Shown here in pieces: positions 27,892 to 29,123 of a DNA stretch of 29,123 bases; position 1 is the first letter of the stretch, and each line of letters begins with the position of its first letter. Source of the DNA: a virus. Made by a program: the position numbers and the translations under genes. The notes beneath the pieces are model-generated. The model saw only the letters and a list, made by a program, of their open reading frames with translations. It made no database searches and had not been told where the DNA came from. The DNA is taken from positions 1 to 29,123 of the IMG/VR virus record IMGVR_UViG_3300020171_002226. One strand, written 5' to 3'.

Positions 27892-28580
27892 ACATTTCAA
27901 AATCAAAAATAAAAACTTTAGAAAATTGTCCATTATGTTTTAAATGGCAATATTTAGAGCATAAGAAACCTGACATACCGCCCGCAGCAGTAACGAGAAT
28001 TGGATTAGATGTTCACGATATATTTAATAAATTCTATAATGTTATCAAAATCGATGAAATTGGTGATCAACCCTTAGAATACTTCAAAAATTCAATGGAA
28101 ATACTACCCCAATACCGTGAAATTTTCAATCTATTCTGTAATTTTCAAGCGAGTCGATGGAATAATACTACTGACAAAACCACCTTTATACCTGTTATAA
28201 GAGAGCGAAAGTTTATTAATAAAGATGAGGTAGGTGTCGTAGATGCTGTTCATTATGATTGTAATACTGGTGAATACATGGTTTTGGATTATAAGTCTGG
28301 CGTATCGAATCCTTCTAACTTAAGATTTGAACTTGCATATTACGCCAAGATCGTGAATGATAGTGGTATATTAGATAAGCCGGTAAAATATATCGGCGCT
28401 TATGGATATAAGACTGGGGAGATATTTTGTGAAGATATAAAGACAAGGTCTTATAATCTGATGCTTCAGAAAATTGCTGATTTTAGAGCCAATAAATTTG
28501 AAACAATGGAATTCCCTAAAAAGCCCGGCTTTGCGTGTAATTGGTGTTCCTATTTACCGAGTTGCAATAAACTAATATGA
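27888..28580 (+). CDS. Cas4-like / RecB-family PD-(D/E)XK nuclease with Fe-S Cys cluster
   Basis: GTG start at 27888 overlaps the HAD stop. C14 (ENCPLC), H43 in VHDIFNKFY, D119 in GVVDAV, D134 and K136 in MVLDYKSG are the Cas4/RecB catalytic set; C217, C220 and C226 at the end complete a four-Cys cluster as in Cas4 and AddB. Such enzymes resect DNA ends and in viruses assist recombination or replication. No CRISPR array is present, so this is not evidence for a CRISPR locus. The stop is shared with the convergent HNH copy E. Confidence 0.88.
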   Translation: MNISKSKIKTLENCPLCFKWQYLEHKKPDIPPAAVTRIGLDVHDIFNKFYNVIKIDEIGDQPLEYFKNSMEILPQYREIFNLFCNFQASRWNNTTDKTTFIPVIRERKFINKDEVGVVDAVHYDCNTGEYMVLDYKSGVSNPSNLRFELAYYAKIVNDSGILDKPVKYIGAYGYKTGEIFCEDIKTRSYNLMLQKIADFRANKFETMEFPKKPGFACNWCSYLPSCNKLI

Positions 28581-29123
28581 TTGAGATTCAAGAAAAGCCC
28601 AAGATTTTATATTTATCTCATTCATATTTATATTTTTAATTACACTATGTGCAATACTTCTGTGTAATTTTGTTGGAATATAGATTATATTAATTTCGTC
28701 GAGATGGTGTCCTTCTGAACCTTCAAACCATTCATTTAAAGGATTAAAACCCAAATTCCTTTTACGTTTAGATTGTGCTTTTTGATGTGATTTTTTGCCT
28801 TTAGGCGTTTTTAAATATTCTTTTTGATATCCTTTAATTTTTTCTTTATTATCTTGATAATATTCTTTACTCTCTTCTTTATTATCTTGATAATATTCTT
28901 TACATCGTTTATTAAGTTCTTCTTTATTATCTTGATAATATTCTTGATAATATTCTTTATTATCTTGATTATATTCTTTTTGATATTTTTTAATTTCTTC
29001 TTTATTTTCTTCACGATATTCTTTACGTTTTTCTTTATGATTAATTTTAGAACATTCTTTAGAACAGCATTTTTGAATATTATGATAACTTTTAAATTCT
29101 AAACCACAAATTAAACATATCAT
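28572..29123 (-). CDS. HNH-family putative homing endonuclease (copy E, reaches window edge)
   Basis: Minus strand, 183 aa from MICLICGLEFKSYHNIQKCC at the very edge; by comparison with copy C about six more residues (MKFIMV-like) may precede it. Zinc finger C..C with CCSKECSK, then the longest KEYYQDNKEE-type linker here, then GKKSHQKAQSKRKRNLG and NPLNEWFEGSEGHHLDE, IIYIPTKLHRSIAHSV, NMNEIN. Ends FLESQSY like copy C. It overlaps the stop of the Cas4-like gene by 9 bp. Confidence 0.75.
   Translation of the reverse strand: MICLICGLEFKSYHNIQKCCSKECSKINHKEKRKEYREENKEEIKKYQKEYNQDNKEYYQEYYQDNKEELNKRCKEYYQDNKEESKEYYQDNKEKIKGYQKEYLKTPKGKKSHQKAQSKRKRNLGFNPLNEWFEGSEGHHLDEINIIYIPTKLHRSIAHSVIKNINMNEINIKSWAFLESQSY

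Noticed and set aside
27888-28580. CRISPR locus around the Cas4-like gene
   Set aside because: No repeat-spacer array and no other cas genes in the window; lone Cas4-like nucleases are common in archaeal viruses and plasmids.

Overview
The window looks like part of a large archaeal extrachromosomal element (virus, plasmid or Borg-like replicon) or of an integrated copy of one. The archaeal signs are strong. At least fifteen genes follow a TATA box of the form CTATAAATACT about 20-40 bp before the start codon. A tRNA-Gln gene carries an intron with a canonical archaeal bulge-helix-bulge. The replication proteins are archaeal/eukaryotic in type (MCM-like helicase, RFC small subunit, PCNA-like clamp, family B polymerase, ATP-dependent ligase). 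The DNA is AT-rich by eye and nearly all sizeable genes lie on the + strand in short runs with ATGA/GTGA/TAATG overlaps. I see no capsid, portal, terminase, rRNA or ribosomal protein gene, so the kind of replicon cannot be settled.

Layout. 1-810: end of an HNH-type mobile gene, then a small overlapping operon with Cys-rich mini-proteins. 844-1909: minus-strand mini-genes. 1954-3145: about 1.2 kb without credible genes, AT-rich, with palindromes, direct repeats and an operator-like cluster, lying where transcription diverges; an origin or control region is plausible. 3190-4424: small genes including a cupin. 4901-6406: divergent MCM-like helicase between two minus-strand HNH-family genes. 7072-8838: HExxH protein, small genes, and an HD protein that looks like the body of a CCA-adding enzyme without its catalytic head. 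8842-9036: a promoter followed by a highly structured, apparently non-coding RNA. 9341-10974: ligase overlapped by a NUMOD3/HNH endonuclease gene. 11108-11867: tRNA-Gln (with intron), tRNA-Tyr, a structured segment and tRNA-Ala. 11941-15775: zinc-ribbon mini-proteins, glutamate dehydrogenase and a DUF3326 protein. 15787-16875: three arrays of a GGTNN pentamer placed after three consecutive genes. 17261-23205: RFC small subunit, dATP/dGTP diphosphohydrolase-type protein, ssDNA-binding protein, Sak4-like ATPase, M42 aminopeptidase, phage-type metallopeptidase, PCNA-like clamp. 23732-28580: DNA methyltransferase, family B polymerase split in two by an HNH gene, HAD phosphatase, Cas4-like nuclease. 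The right edge is another HNH-family gene.

How the parts fit. The window holds most of a self-encoded replisome (helicase, clamp loader, clamp, polymerase, ligase, SSB, recombination ATPase, Cas4-like nuclease) with nucleotide-pool and DNA-modification functions. Metabolic or host-like cargo (glutamate dehydrogenase, DUF3326, M42 peptidase, tRNAs) is interleaved. Eight putative homing-endonuclease genes of three types are scattered between genes, and five of them form one dispersed family whose linker is encoded by 30-bp tandem repeats. The most unusual items are the GGTNN arrays, the orphan structured RNA, the split polymerase, and an HNH copy that seems to have moved together with a scrap of the Cas4-like gene.
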